Assembly: GCA_029959865.1 (NCBI GenBank) | Contig: JASCPE010000001.1 | Location: 310,001 to 374,000, forward strand | Source: Microbacteriaceae bacterium PS02070 | Lineage (GTDB): Bacteria > Actinomycetota > Actinomycetes > Actinomycetales > Microbacteriaceae | Length of the DNA stretch: 64,000 nt | Direction: 5' to 3' | Part shown: positions 26,246-36,963 of the stretch, piece after piece | Layout: every line of letters starts with the position of its first letter | Numbering within the stretch: the first letter of the stretch is position 1 | The notes under the pieces: generated by a model | The model's input: only the letters and a program-made list of their open reading frames with translations | Databases searched by the model: none | Told to the model about the DNA's origin: nothing | Program-made: the position numbers and the translations under genes

Positions 26246-26770
26246 TCAGAGACTCTTGAGCATGCGTGTGTTGCCGAGCGTGTTCGGCTTCACGTGGGCG
26301 AGGTCCAGGAACTCAGCCACGCCTTCGTCAGGGCTGCGCAGCAGTTGTGAGTAGACGTCGGGATCGACGACCTGCTCGCCGATCGGCGTGTAGCCGCGCC
26401 GGGTGAAGAACTCCACCTCGAATGTCAGGCAGAAGACGCGCGAGACGCCGAGATCGCGTGCCCGCTGCTCCAGGGCGTCCACGATTCCGCGCCCCACGCC
26501 ACGATGCAGCCACGCGTCGTCCACGATCAGCGTGCGCACCTCGGCCAGGTCCTGCCACATCACGTGCAGTGCACCACACCCGACGAGTTCTCCACCCACC
26601 TCGGCGACCGTGAACTCCTGGACGGCCTCAAACAGGGTCACGAGTTCCTTGCCGAGCAGCACTCGGCGCTCAACCCACGGCGCCAGCATCGCCTGGATCG
26701 CCACGACATCAGAGGTGCGCGCCGGCCTGATGACCGGCGCGATCTTCCCTGAGTGCACGGAATGAGTCAC
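26246..26770 (-). CDS. argA: Amino-acid N-acetyltransferase (ArgA-like GNAT)
   Basis: 174-residue GNAT-fold enzyme resembling the short actinobacterial N-acetylglutamate synthase, which makes N-acetyl-L-glutamate from acetyl-CoA and glutamate for arginine synthesis. Features include IRPARTSDVVAIQAMLAPWV at the N-terminus, the acetyl-CoA loop RGVGRGIVDAL, and the C-terminal FEVEFFTRRGYTPIGE typical of this subgroup. It lacks the kinase-like domain of E. coli ArgA, as expected for the class. Divergent from the DUF2126 operon by 93 bases. Confidence 0.85.
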   Translation of the reverse strand: MTHSVHSGKIAPVIRPARTSDVVAIQAMLAPWVERRVLLGKELVTLFEAVQEFTVAEVGGELVGCGALHVMWQDLAEVRTLIVDDAWLHRGVGRGIVDALEQRARDLGVSRVFCLTFEVEFFTRRGYTPIGEQVVDPDVYSQLLRSPDEGVAEFLDLAHVKPNTLGNTRMLKSL

Positions 26771-26863
26771 CGCACCACACTAGCCCGCGGCGCCGACAGC
26801 ACGTGCGACGCGGATAGGGTGACTGTAACCCGCCCGCAACAGGGCTTCGACAGAGTGGGAAGT

Positions 26864-29800
26864 ATGTCGATCAAGGTCGCTCTCGAGCACTACACCGGCT
26901 ACCGGTTCTCCCGGCCGGTCTCCGTCGCGCCGCATGTCATCCGGTTGCGCCCGGCGCCGCATTCGCGCACACCCATCGAGGCGTACTCGCTCGATATCGA
27001 GCCCAAGGGCCACTTCATCAACTGGCAGCAGGATCCGTTCGGGAACTGGCTGGCCCGCGTCGTCTTCCCCGAGAAGATCGACCACCTCGAGATCACCGTC
27101 GGCCTGGTCGCCGACATGATGATCATCAATCCGCTCGACTTCTTCGTCGAGGAGTACGCCCAGCGTTTTCCCTTCGACTACGAGGCGAGCCTCAAAGCCG
27201 ACCTCGCCCCGTATCTGCGCCCCGTCGAAGACAGCGAGAACGCCGCGAAGTGGCGCGAGTCGCTCCCCCCGCTGCCCGCGGACGGAGTGCCTACCGTTCC
27301 CTTCCTCGCGCAGGTGAACCGGGCCGTGCACGACTCCGTCGCCTACTCGGTGCGCATGGAACCCGGCGTGCAGACCCCGGACCAGACCCTCGCGCTCGCG
27401 ATCGGCTCCTGCCGTGACAGCGCGTGGTTGCTCGTGAGCATCCTGCGCCAATACGGCCTCGCCGCACGCTTCGTCTCGGGCTACCTCGTCCAGTTGACCG
27501 CGGATGAGAAGTCCCTCGACGGACCGAGCGGCCCCGAGGCAGACTTCACCGACCTGCACGCGTGGGCTGAGGTCTTCATTCCCGGCGCCGGGTGGGTCGG
27601 CATGGATGCCACCAGTGCGCTCTTCGCCGGGGAAGGCCACATCCCCCTCTTCGCGACCCCCCATCCCTCCAGCGCAGCCCCGATCACTGGTGCGACCGAG
27701 CCCGTCGAGGTCGAGTTCGCCTTCCACAACACGGTGCGCCGCATCCACGAGGACCCGCGCACGACAAAGCCCTTCACCGACCAGCAGTGGGAGCGCATCG
27801 ACGCACTCGGCGAGGCGGTGGACGAGAAGCTCAGTGAGGGCGACGTGCGTCTGACCCTCGGCGGGGAGCCCACCTTCGTCGCGCTCGATGACGCCACGAG
27901 CCCGGAGTGGAACACCGCAGCCGACGGGGAGCACAAGCGCGAGCTGGCCGGCGCCCTCGCCGAACGCCTCCGCCAGACCTATGCCCTCGGCGGTGTCGTC
28001 CACCGCGGCCAGGGCAAGTGGTATCCCGGCGAACCCCTCCCCCGCTGGAACATCGCCCTGCAGTGGCGCACGGACGGGAAGTCGCTCTGGACCCGGCCGG
28101 AACTTCTCGCGGACCCCTGGGGCAAAAAGCGCTTCCCCGGCGCACCGCGCCGCGCAGAAGCGCTCAGTCACCGCATCGCGGAGCTCCTCGGCCTCCCGAG
28201 CGGACAGGTTCTCCCCGCGTTCGAAGACCCTCTCGCGGCCCTCGCTGCGGACCTGAGCGAACCGGAAGGTCCCCGTCCCGACGCGGAGGACTTCGATGAA
28301 GCCGCCGTGCACGAACTTGACGCCGCCGTCGAGGATCAGGCCGCGTGGGTCCTGCCCCTGACCACGGGAGAGAAGTGGACGAGCCCGGTCTGGAGCTTCC
28401 GCCGCGGACGCCTGGTACTGCTTCCCGGTACAAGTCCCGCGGGGCTTCGGCTGCCGCTGAAAGCGGTCGCATGGAAGGATCCCGACACCGAAGGTGAGCC
28501 GAGCTACCTGGAAGCCGGTCACCCGCTCGATCCCGGCATCCCGCCCGTCGAGATCGTCGACCCGGAGGGCCAGCCGACCACCGCGATTGCGGTCGAGGCA
28601 CGTGAGGGGCACGTCTACGTGTTCCTGCCCCCGATCCAGCGGCTGGACGACTACGTCGCTGTCCTCTCCGTCATCGAGCACGCGGCTGCTGACACCGGCG
28701 GGCCGATCGTGATCGAGGGGTATGGGGCACCGCCGGACGCACGGCTGAGTCAGATCGTCGTGACGCCTGACCCGGGCGTCATCGAAGTCAATGTCCAACC
28801 GACCTCCTCGTGGGCGGAGCAGCGCGCGCTCACGTTCTCGTTGTACGAGCAGGCCCGCCTGTCTCGCCTGTCCACCGAGAAGTTCGACCTCGACGGCACG
28901 CACACGGGCACGGGTGGGGGGAACCACATCACGCTCGGCGGGTCGGTTCCGATCGATTCGCCGCTCCTGCGCCGCCCGGATCTGCTCGCGTCTCTCGTCA
29001 GCTATTGGCAGCGGCACCCTTCGCTGTCCTACTTGTTCTCCGGCCGCTTCATCGGACCGACGAGCCAGGCACCCCGCTTCGACGAGGGCCGCCCCGAGGC
29101 CGTCTACGAGATGGAGATCGCGCTCCGCGAGATCGAGCGCCTGAGCGCACAGACGACGAAGCCTCGCCCGTGGCTGACCGATCGTGCCCTTCGCCACCTG
29201 CTGACCGACCTGACCGGCAACACGCACCGCGCCGAGTTCTGCATCGACAAGCTGTACAGCCCCGACTCGTCCCGCGGTCGGCTTGGACTCCTGGAGCTGC
29301 GCGGCTTCGAGATGCCGCCGCACCCGCAGCTCGCGCTCGTCCAGGCGCTCCTCGTGCGCAGCCTCGTCGCGATGTTCTGGGACAAGCCCTACCGCGAGCC
29401 GCTCGTGCGCTGGGGGACGGCTCTGCACGATGAGTTCCTGCTTCCGCAGGGGTCATCGCGCGACATTCATGCCGTCGTCGCGGATCTGCGGGAGTACGGC
29501 ATCCCGTTCGAGGAGAGCTGGCTCGATTCGTTCGTCGAGTTCCGCTTCCCCCGCATCGGGGTGACCCGCATTCCCACGGCGAGCGGTGATGTCGAGCTCG
29601 AGCTCCGCCAGGCGGTCGAGCCGTGGAACGTTCTCGGCGAGGAAGCCTCCTCCGGCGGCACGTCGCGCTATGTCGACTCGTCCGTCGAACGCGTGCAGGT
29701 GAAGGTGACCGACTTTGACCCCACCCGCTACATCGTCGTGTGCAACGGCGTCGAGGTTCCGCTCACGTCCACCGGACGCCACGGCGAGTACTACGCCGGC

Positions 29801-30124
29801 GTGCGCTTCCGCGCGTGGCAGCCCTGGTCCGCGTTGCACCCCTCGATCGAGGTTCATTCGCCGCTCACGTTCGAAATCGTCGACACTCGAGCGGCGGCGA
29901 GCCTCGGCGGCGCGACCTATCACATCGTTCATCCGGGCGGCAGGTCCTACGAGAAGCCGCCCGTAAACGCGCATGAGGCGGAGTCGCGCAGGTCCAACCG
30001 GTTCGACTCCCGCGGCCTGACCGCCGGGCTGTTCGACGTCGAAGGCGCCCGCTCGCGTGGTCAGCGCGCGCTGACCCCGGACTATCCGCGGACGTTGGAT
30101 CTGAGAAGGGTGACCCTGGCGTGA
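26864..30124 (+). CDS. Transglutaminase-like/DUF2126 protein of a peptide-modification operon
   Basis: 1086 residues. The N-terminal domain (1-100) is the bacterial transglutaminase N region (VALEHYTGYRFSRPVSVAPH). A papain-like transglutaminase core follows with Cys183 (GSCRDSAWL), His232 (DLHAWAEVF) and Asp248 (GMDAT). The large C-terminal part (about 300-1086) is DUF2126, with LTLGGEPTFV, TGTGGGNHITLGG and a late FRAWQPWSALHPSI segment. The GGEPTF region is reminiscent of carboxylate-amine ligase-like folds in published computational work. It overlaps the next gene by 4 bases (GTGA). ATG 26864 gives the correct N-terminus. Substrate and product unknown. Confidence 0.9.
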   Translation: MSIKVALEHYTGYRFSRPVSVAPHVIRLRPAPHSRTPIEAYSLDIEPKGHFINWQQDPFGNWLARVVFPEKIDHLEITVGLVADMMIINPLDFFVEEYAQRFPFDYEASLKADLAPYLRPVEDSENAAKWRESLPPLPADGVPTVPFLAQVNRAVHDSVAYSVRMEPGVQTPDQTLALAIGSCRDSAWLLVSILRQYGLAARFVSGYLVQLTADEKSLDGPSGPEADFTDLHAWAEVFIPGAGWVGMDATSALFAGEGHIPLFATPHPSSAAPITGATEPVEVEFAFHNTVRRIHEDPRTTKPFTDQQWERIDALGEAVDEKLSEGDVRLTLGGEPTFVALDDATSPEWNTAADGEHKRELAGALAERLRQTYALGGVVHRGQGKWYPGEPLPRWNIALQWRTDGKSLWTRPELLADPWGKKRFPGAPRRAEALSHRIAELLGLPSGQVLPAFEDPLAALAADLSEPEGPRPDAEDFDEAAVHELDAAVEDQAAWVLPLTTGEKWTSPVWSFRRGRLVLLPGTSPAGLRLPLKAVAWKDPDTEGEPSYLEAGHPLDPGIPPVEIVDPEGQPTTAIAVEAREGHVYVFLPPIQRLDDYVAVLSVIEHAAADTGGPIVIEGYGAPPDARLSQIVVTPDPGVIEVNVQPTSSWAEQRALTFSLYEQARLSRLSTEKFDLDGTHTGTGGGNHITLGGSVPIDSPLLRRPDLLASLVSYWQRHPSLSYLFSGRFIGPTSQAPRFDEGRPEAVYEMEIALREIERLSAQTTKPRPWLTDRALRHLLTDLTGNTHRAEFCIDKLYSPDSSRGRLGLLELRGFEMPPHPQLALVQALLVRSLVAMFWDKPYREPLVRWGTALHDEFLLPQGSSRDIHAVVADLREYGIPFEESWLDSFVEFRFPRIGVTRIPTASGDVELELRQAVEPWNVLGEEASSGGTSRYVDSSVERVQVKVTDFDPTRYIVVCNGVEVPLTSTGRHGEYYAGVRFRAWQPWSALHPSIEVHSPLTFEIVDTRAAASLGGATYHIVHPGGRSYEKPPVNAHEAESRRSNRFDSRGLTAGLFDVEGARSRGQRALTPDYPRTLDLRRVTLA

Positions 30125-32640
30125 GCGTTCTGCGCGACTATGCATCCGCGGTCTTGCAGCCCACTCTCCCCTTCGATACATCGCGAGAGCTGCGGACCCC
30201 GACCCGATACGACGAGGTCGTCGACTCCGACGGGAGCCTGCGCCCGGCATGGCGAAACCTCGCCAGCCTTGCTCTTGCTCTCACACCGGACGCTCTGAAC
30301 CGGGTCGATGGGGAGATCACCCGGTTCCTCGCCGACAGCGGTGTCACCTACATCCGGCCCGACGTGGGCGCCGAGCCGTGGCAGCTGGACCCGATGCCCC
30401 TCGTGCTCGACTCCGCGGGCTGGGCAACCCTCGACGTCGGTCTCGCGCAGCGCGCGGAGCTTCTCAACGCACTGTTGGTCGACGTGTACGGCGAGCAGAC
30501 ACTGCTCTCATCGGGGACCATCCCCGCATCCGTCGTGTTCGGGCACTCCGGCTTTGCCCGCCCGGTCGCCCGCGTCAACGGACAAGAGGCGCATCCCTTG
30601 CTGCTCACGGGTGCAGACCTGGGGCGCGATGAGAACGGCGAGTGGCACGTTCTCGCCGACCGGGTGCAGGCCCCCTCCGGTCTCGGCTTCACGATGCAGA
30701 ATCGGCGAGCCATCGCGCAGGTGCTGCCCGATCTCTTCCATCAGAACGACCTCCACCGCGTGGAACCGTATCTCGCCGCTCTCCGCGCGGCGCTGGCGGG
30801 GGTCTCACCCGAGATCGCATCGCCGAGGATCGTCGTCCTGACGCCCGGAACCCTGTCCGAAACAGCATTCGATCAGGCTTTCCTTGCAAACTCGCTCGGC
30901 TTCCCCCTCGTCCAAGGAAGCGACCTCGTCGTCCATGACGGCTACGTCTGGATGAAGCCCGCGGGCTGGCCGATCACGGCTCCGTCCGAGCGCGTCGACG
31001 TCATCGTGCGACGCGTCGACGCGGAGTTCTGCGACCCCCTCGAGCTGCGCAGCGACTCCAGACTCGGCGTCGCTGGTCTCTCGGAGGCGGTGCGACGTGG
31101 ACGCGTCCACCTCGTCAACGGCCTCGGGGCGGGCGTCCTGGAAAACCCCGGGCTTCTCCCCTTCCTCCCCGCAGCGTGCGAGCACCTGCTCGGCGAGCGA
31201 CTGCGAATTCCGAGCGTGCCGACCGCGTGGTGTGGCGACGAAGAATCTCGCCGCACTGTGGTGGCGCGCTTGGCCGACGGAGACCCCGATCTGATCGTCC
31301 GGACCATCGATCAGCCGCGAAAGGCCGTCGCCGGCATGTCCGTCGACGAGCTGACCGCGCGGATCGAGGCCGAGCCCTACCGCTTCGTTGGGCAGGACAA
31401 GCTCCCGCTCTCGCAAGCACCGGTCTGGAACGCAGCCGACGGCACGACGTCGCCGACTCCGCTCGTCTTCCGCGCCTTCACCCTTCGTTTCGGTTCCTCC
31501 TACCGTCCCCTCGTCGGCGGGCTGGCAACGGTTCGCGAACATCCCGACGCCGCTCCGAGAACGAAGGACGTCTGGGTGCTGAAGGGCACCGAGACGGAGG
31601 CCGATCAGGGTCTGCCCGAGATCGCTCCGCTGCCATTTGCCCGCGCGATCCCTGCGCTCGCGCCGCGCGCGCAGGCCGACATGTTCTGGGCAGGTCGGTA
31701 CGCCGAGCGCGCCGAGGATCTGCTGCGCCTGCTCCTGACCGCACAGCAGCAGCTCGATGATTCTGAGGGCGTGAAGGCACCGTATGCCGCCGTGGGAGCG
31801 AAGGCGCTGCGCCAGGCTCTCAGCCGCGTCGCGGGCACCCGGTACGAGGAGCCGGACCGGGAGTTCCGCTCACTCCTGCTCGACACCCACCGGCTCGGGT
31901 CCGCGGCACACTCGATCTCCCGGCTCCGTGAAGCGTTGGAAGGTGTGCGCGACCAGCTCTCGATCGACACGTGGCGCGTCTTCGCACAGTTCGACCGCGC
32001 CAGGGTGGCGCTCCAGAAGTCCTCGCACGCCCACCGCACCGCGGAGTCGGCGGGGCGCATGCTCTCCTCGACGCTGTCACTGTACGGAGTCACCGCAAAC
32101 ATGATCCGCGATGACGGCTGGCACATGATCGAGACCGGCCGCTACCTCGAGCGCGGTCTTCAGCTCAGTCGCCTCATCAGCACGTGTCTGCTCGAGTCGC
32201 GTCCGGCGCGGTCGGAAGTCCAGGTGCTCGAATCGGTGCTGGTCGCTGCCGAGAGCGTTGTCACTCACCGCCGTCGCTACCGCGGAGCGATGCATGTCAG
32301 CGATGCTCTCGACCTTCTGCTGCTGGATGACCGCAATCCGCGCTCCCTGGCCTTCGCGCTCGCGCAGTTGCGCACGCACCTGGCCGAGATGCCGCTGTCG
32401 ACCGGCTCCACGCGGTCTGAGCGCCTGCTGGACCACCTGGAGGAGCTCGTCTCGGGGATCGACCCTGCGGAGCTGTCCGTCCCCGAAGGTGGACGTCGCG
32501 CCGATCTGGCAGAGCTCTTGCAGGAGGTCACGAGCCAGCTGGAGCAGCTGAGTGACTCGATCGCGCAGGTTCACTTCGAGAGCGGGCCGCCGCCCGTCCC
32601 GATGTCTGCGCTGTCTCTCGTCGAGGAGCACGACGTATGA
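30121..32640 (+). CDS. Circularly permuted ATP-grasp fused to alpha-E domain
   Basis: 839 residues from GTG 30121. The N-terminal half (about 60-500) is a circularly permuted ATP-grasp domain (VVLTPGTLSETAFDQAFLA, VHLVNGLGAGVLENPGLLPF and RPLVGGLATV), expected to form amide or peptide bonds with ATP. The C-terminal third (about 515-830) is the helical alpha-E domain, starting with MFWAGRYAERAE and containing SLYGVTANMIRDDGWHMIETG. In many bacteria these are separate genes; here they are fused. It overlaps its neighbours by 4 bases on both sides. Role in an uncharacterised peptide-forming system is inferred from the published family analysis. Confidence 0.9.
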   Translation: MSVLRDYASAVLQPTLPFDTSRELRTPTRYDEVVDSDGSLRPAWRNLASLALALTPDALNRVDGEITRFLADSGVTYIRPDVGAEPWQLDPMPLVLDSAGWATLDVGLAQRAELLNALLVDVYGEQTLLSSGTIPASVVFGHSGFARPVARVNGQEAHPLLLTGADLGRDENGEWHVLADRVQAPSGLGFTMQNRRAIAQVLPDLFHQNDLHRVEPYLAALRAALAGVSPEIASPRIVVLTPGTLSETAFDQAFLANSLGFPLVQGSDLVVHDGYVWMKPAGWPITAPSERVDVIVRRVDAEFCDPLELRSDSRLGVAGLSEAVRRGRVHLVNGLGAGVLENPGLLPFLPAACEHLLGERLRIPSVPTAWCGDEESRRTVVARLADGDPDLIVRTIDQPRKAVAGMSVDELTARIEAEPYRFVGQDKLPLSQAPVWNAADGTTSPTPLVFRAFTLRFGSSYRPLVGGLATVREHPDAAPRTKDVWVLKGTETEADQGLPEIAPLPFARAIPALAPRAQADMFWAGRYAERAEDLLRLLLTAQQQLDDSEGVKAPYAAVGAKALRQALSRVAGTRYEEPDREFRSLLLDTHRLGSAAHSISRLREALEGVRDQLSIDTWRVFAQFDRARVALQKSSHAHRTAESAGRMLSSTLSLYGVTANMIRDDGWHMIETGRYLERGLQLSRLISTCLLESRPARSEVQVLESVLVAAESVVTHRRRYRGAMHVSDALDLLLLDDRNPRSLAFALAQLRTHLAEMPLSTGSTRSERLLDHLEELVSGIDPAELSVPEGGRRADLAELLQEVTSQLEQLSDSIAQVHFESGPPPVPMSALSLVEEHDV

Positions 32641-33545
32641 AGCACTACCGGGTGTCCCACCGGACCACCTACGGGTACAGCGGTCCCGTCCAAGACAGTG
32701 TCGGGCAGTTCCACCTCATCCCCCGCGAGCTGCCGTGGCAGCAGATCCACTCTGCCGACGTCACGGTCGATCCGCTTCCGGGAGACCTCAGCCGCGACGT
32801 GGACTATTTTGGCAACTCATCGACCTACTTCCACCTGACTGAGCCTCACTCCAAGCTCGACATCCACGCCCTCAGCCACGTCTCGGTGGACGAGCCCTTC
32901 TACGACGAGACCGCGCTCGCGCGGCCGTGGGAGGACGCGCGGCCGATGCTCAACGCGGACGACCCGTTCGCCTGGATCGCGACGGAGTACGCCCTGCAGT
33001 CACCCCGCGTGAAGCACGTTCCGGAAGCCACCGCGTATGGCGCACAATCCCTCACTCCGGGCCGCCCGATCGGGGAAGCCGCGACCGACCTGATGACCCG
33101 CATCTATACCGACTTCGACTACGACAGCACGGCAACCACCGTCACGAGCACGGTCGAGGACGCGATGCGCAAGCGTGCCGGGGTCTGCCAGGACTTCGCC
33201 CACGTTCTCCTTGCATGCCTCCGCGGGAATGGAGTGGCGGCACGTTATGTGTCTGGGTACCTCGCGACCCGTACGGAGCCCGGTTCGGAGCGTCTCGTCG
33301 GCGCGGATGCGTCACACGCGTGGGTCGCGGTCTGGCTTCCGGGCACCGACGAGTGGCTGATGGTCGATCCCACGAACAACAAGTGGGCGAACGACCGTTA
33401 CGTCACCGTCGCCTGGGGACGGGACTACGGCGATGTCTCCCCCGTGAAGGGCATCATCTTCACGAAGGCGAAGAAGTCGACCCTCCGCGTCGCGGTCGAC
33501 GTCGCTCCCCTCGCCGACGTCCCGAGCCCCACCCCCGTCTCCTAA
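32637..33545 (+). CDS. Transglutaminase-family cysteine protease-like protein
   Basis: 302 residues. The bacterial transglutaminase N-terminal domain (1-80, YRVSHRTTYGYSGPVQDSVG) is followed by the papain-like core with triad Cys184 (AGVCQDFAHV), His227 (DASHAWVAVW) and Asp244 (LMVDPTNNK). Such enzymes cleave or form isopeptide or peptide bonds. It starts inside the stop of the ATP-grasp gene (ATGA) and ends the operon. With the first gene it gives the system two transglutaminases, perhaps acting at different steps. No signal peptide, so the reaction is cytosolic. Confidence 0.93.
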   Translation: MKHYRVSHRTTYGYSGPVQDSVGQFHLIPRELPWQQIHSADVTVDPLPGDLSRDVDYFGNSSTYFHLTEPHSKLDIHALSHVSVDEPFYDETALARPWEDARPMLNADDPFAWIATEYALQSPRVKHVPEATAYGAQSLTPGRPIGEAATDLMTRIYTDFDYDSTATTVTSTVEDAMRKRAGVCQDFAHVLLACLRGNGVAARYVSGYLATRTEPGSERLVGADASHAWVAVWLPGTDEWLMVDPTNNKWANDRYVTVAWGRDYGDVSPVKGIIFTKAKKSTLRVAVDVAPLADVPSPTPVS

Positions 33546-33580
33546 CCCCACCCGCCGCCGCTTTCAAACCGGTTCGGATC

Positions 33581-33664
33581 GCACAACTGCGGCGTTCACA
33601 CGCGACACGCCGCGGCCGGACCCAGCCCGCGCGGCGTGTCCGCCCACCCACGCCGCAGTTGTGC
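33581..33664. repeat. Long palindromic repeat, copy 1
   Basis: Outer arms GCACAACTGCGGCGT (33581-33595) and ACGCCGCAGTTGTGC (33650-33664) are perfect reverse complements; inner arms ACACGCCGCG (33605-33614) and CGCGGCGTGT (33630-33639) add a second perfect stem. The whole could fold as one long hairpin of about 84 bases. Same unit recurs twice more before clpC. Confidence 0.9.
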
Positions 33665-33754
33665 AGGGCGTCCGGGCCGGTCCACGTCGTCCGGGTCGGT
33701 CCGCGTCGTCCGGGTCGTCCGGGCCCAGTGCTCCGATCCCTAGGCAGCCCGACT

Positions 33755-33790
33755 CTCCGTCTCCGTCTCCGTCTCCGTCTCCGTCTCCGT
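33755..33790. repeat. Six tandem copies of the hexamer CTCCGT
   Basis: The hexamer CTCCGT is repeated six times without interruption between palindromic copies 1 and 2. Upstream (about 33669-33723) there are also irregular CGTCCGGGT-type repeats. No ORF uses this stretch convincingly, so it is probably non-coding and slippage-prone. Confidence 0.9.
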
Positions 33791-33803
33791 CTTAGCTCCA
33801 ACC

Positions 33804-33886
33804 GCACAACTACGGCGTCCACCCGCGAAGCGCCGCGGTCCCGGCCAGCACGCGCGGCGTGTCGCCCGCCCACGCCGCAGTTGCGC
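33804..33886. repeat. Long palindromic repeat, copy 2 (diverged)
   Basis: Arms GCACAACTACGGCGT (33804-33818) and ACGCCGCAGTTGCGC (33872-33886) match copy 1 with two arm mismatches; the inner CGCGGCGTGT half is also kept. Confidence 0.85.
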
Positions 33887-33988
33887 AGCCTGAGAGCGCG
33901 GGCAATTGCTCAGGGCGCGGGTGCGATTCTGCACCGTGGGGTAGGCAGCATGGCTAAGGACATCCTCGAGGAACCGAGACGTGCCCAA

Positions 33989-34071
33989 GCACAACTGCGG
34001 CGTTCACACCCAACACGCCGCGGCCCAACCCCGACGCTGCGGCGTGTCGCCCACCCACGCCGCAGTTGTGC
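33989..34071. repeat. Long palindromic repeat, copy 3
   Basis: Arms GCACAACTGCGGCGT (33989-34003) and ACGCCGCAGTTGTGC (34057-34071) are identical to copy 1, with an inner AACACGCCGCGG / GCGGCGTGT pair. The loop sequence differs from copy 1, so the palindrome rather than the loop is conserved. The gap 33546-34191 otherwise contains only repeats and the clpC terminator. Confidence 0.9.
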
Positions 34072-34139
34072 AGGGCAGGGCGGGCCGCGGCGACGGCACG
34101 ATCAGTCGACGGGACGATCAGGCGACTGGGGCGTGACAC

Positions 34140-34179
34140 ACGAAACGGGCGGAACCCGGAGGGGTTCCGCCCGTTTCGT
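34140..34179 (-). terminator. Terminator of clpC
   Basis: Arms ACGAAACGGGCGGAACC (34140-34156) and GGTTCCGCCCGTTTCGT (34163-34179) form a perfect 17-bp stem with a 6-base loop, 12 bases past the clpC stop. It ends in a short T/GT-rich stretch on the minus strand. Confidence 0.85.
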
Positions 34180-34191
34180 ATGTGAAGGGTG

Positions 34192-36714
<2,523 letters not shown>

Positions 36715-36788
36715 CGTCAATCTCCTCCGACGCACACGTGAGGCGTCTTACGTCGAGAGTAACGACCGACAGCGGGAGGTATGCCCGT

Positions 36789-36804
36789 GTTCGCCGTCGG
36801 CGCA
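36789..36804 (-). promoter_or_regulatory. Putative ClgR box upstream of clpC
   Basis: GTTCGCCGTCGGCG, read on the minus strand as CGCC-GAC-GGCGAAC, fits the core of the ClgR consensus CGCYNANRGCGWW, 75 bases upstream of the clpC start. ClgR activates clp genes in other actinobacteria. Flanking positions fit less well, so this is a candidate only. Confidence 0.4.
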
Positions 36805-36839
36805 CGGGCGCAGCTCTTGACGCACCTTCCACGAGGACA

Positions 36840-36871
36840 TATCGTTTTTCGATAACAACGATATTCGATAT
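36840..36871. promoter_or_regulatory. CGATA operator array before the DUF2975/XRE pair
   Basis: TATCG-N5-CGATA (36840-36854) followed by two more CGATA repeats (36859-36863 and 36866-36870) in the most AT-rich patch nearby. A cI-like XRE regulator is encoded two genes on and is the natural candidate ligand. The array also carries plausible -10 elements. Confidence 0.5.
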
Positions 36872-36880
36872 GGAGGCGAG

Positions 36881-36961
36881 ATGATCCCCCACGCCACACG
36901 CGAACCCGATCATGCCGACCGCGGCGTGCGCGCAGAGCACACCAGGAAAGGACCGGTCTGA
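36881..36961 (+). CDS. Possible 26-residue leader peptide
   Basis: A 26-codon frame starting at ATG 36881 has a good GGAGGCGAG ribosome-binding site immediately after the operator array and ends at TGA 36961, two bases before the start of the DUF2975 gene. The product is polar and Arg/His-rich, with no membrane segment. It may be a genuine small protein or a translational-coupling leader; it is too short to test by family. Confidence 0.35.
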   Translation: MIPHATREPDHADRGVRAEHTRKGPV

Positions 36962-36963
36962 TC

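Noticed and set aside
26780..29428. An 882-codon minus-strand ORF inside the DUF2126 gene
   Set aside because: It mirrors the real gene, has no recognisable domains and an amino-acid composition typical of a shadow frame.
33581..34071. CRISPR array
   Set aside because: The three repeats are palindromic, about 84 bases long, with irregular spacing; there are no short regular spacers or cas genes.
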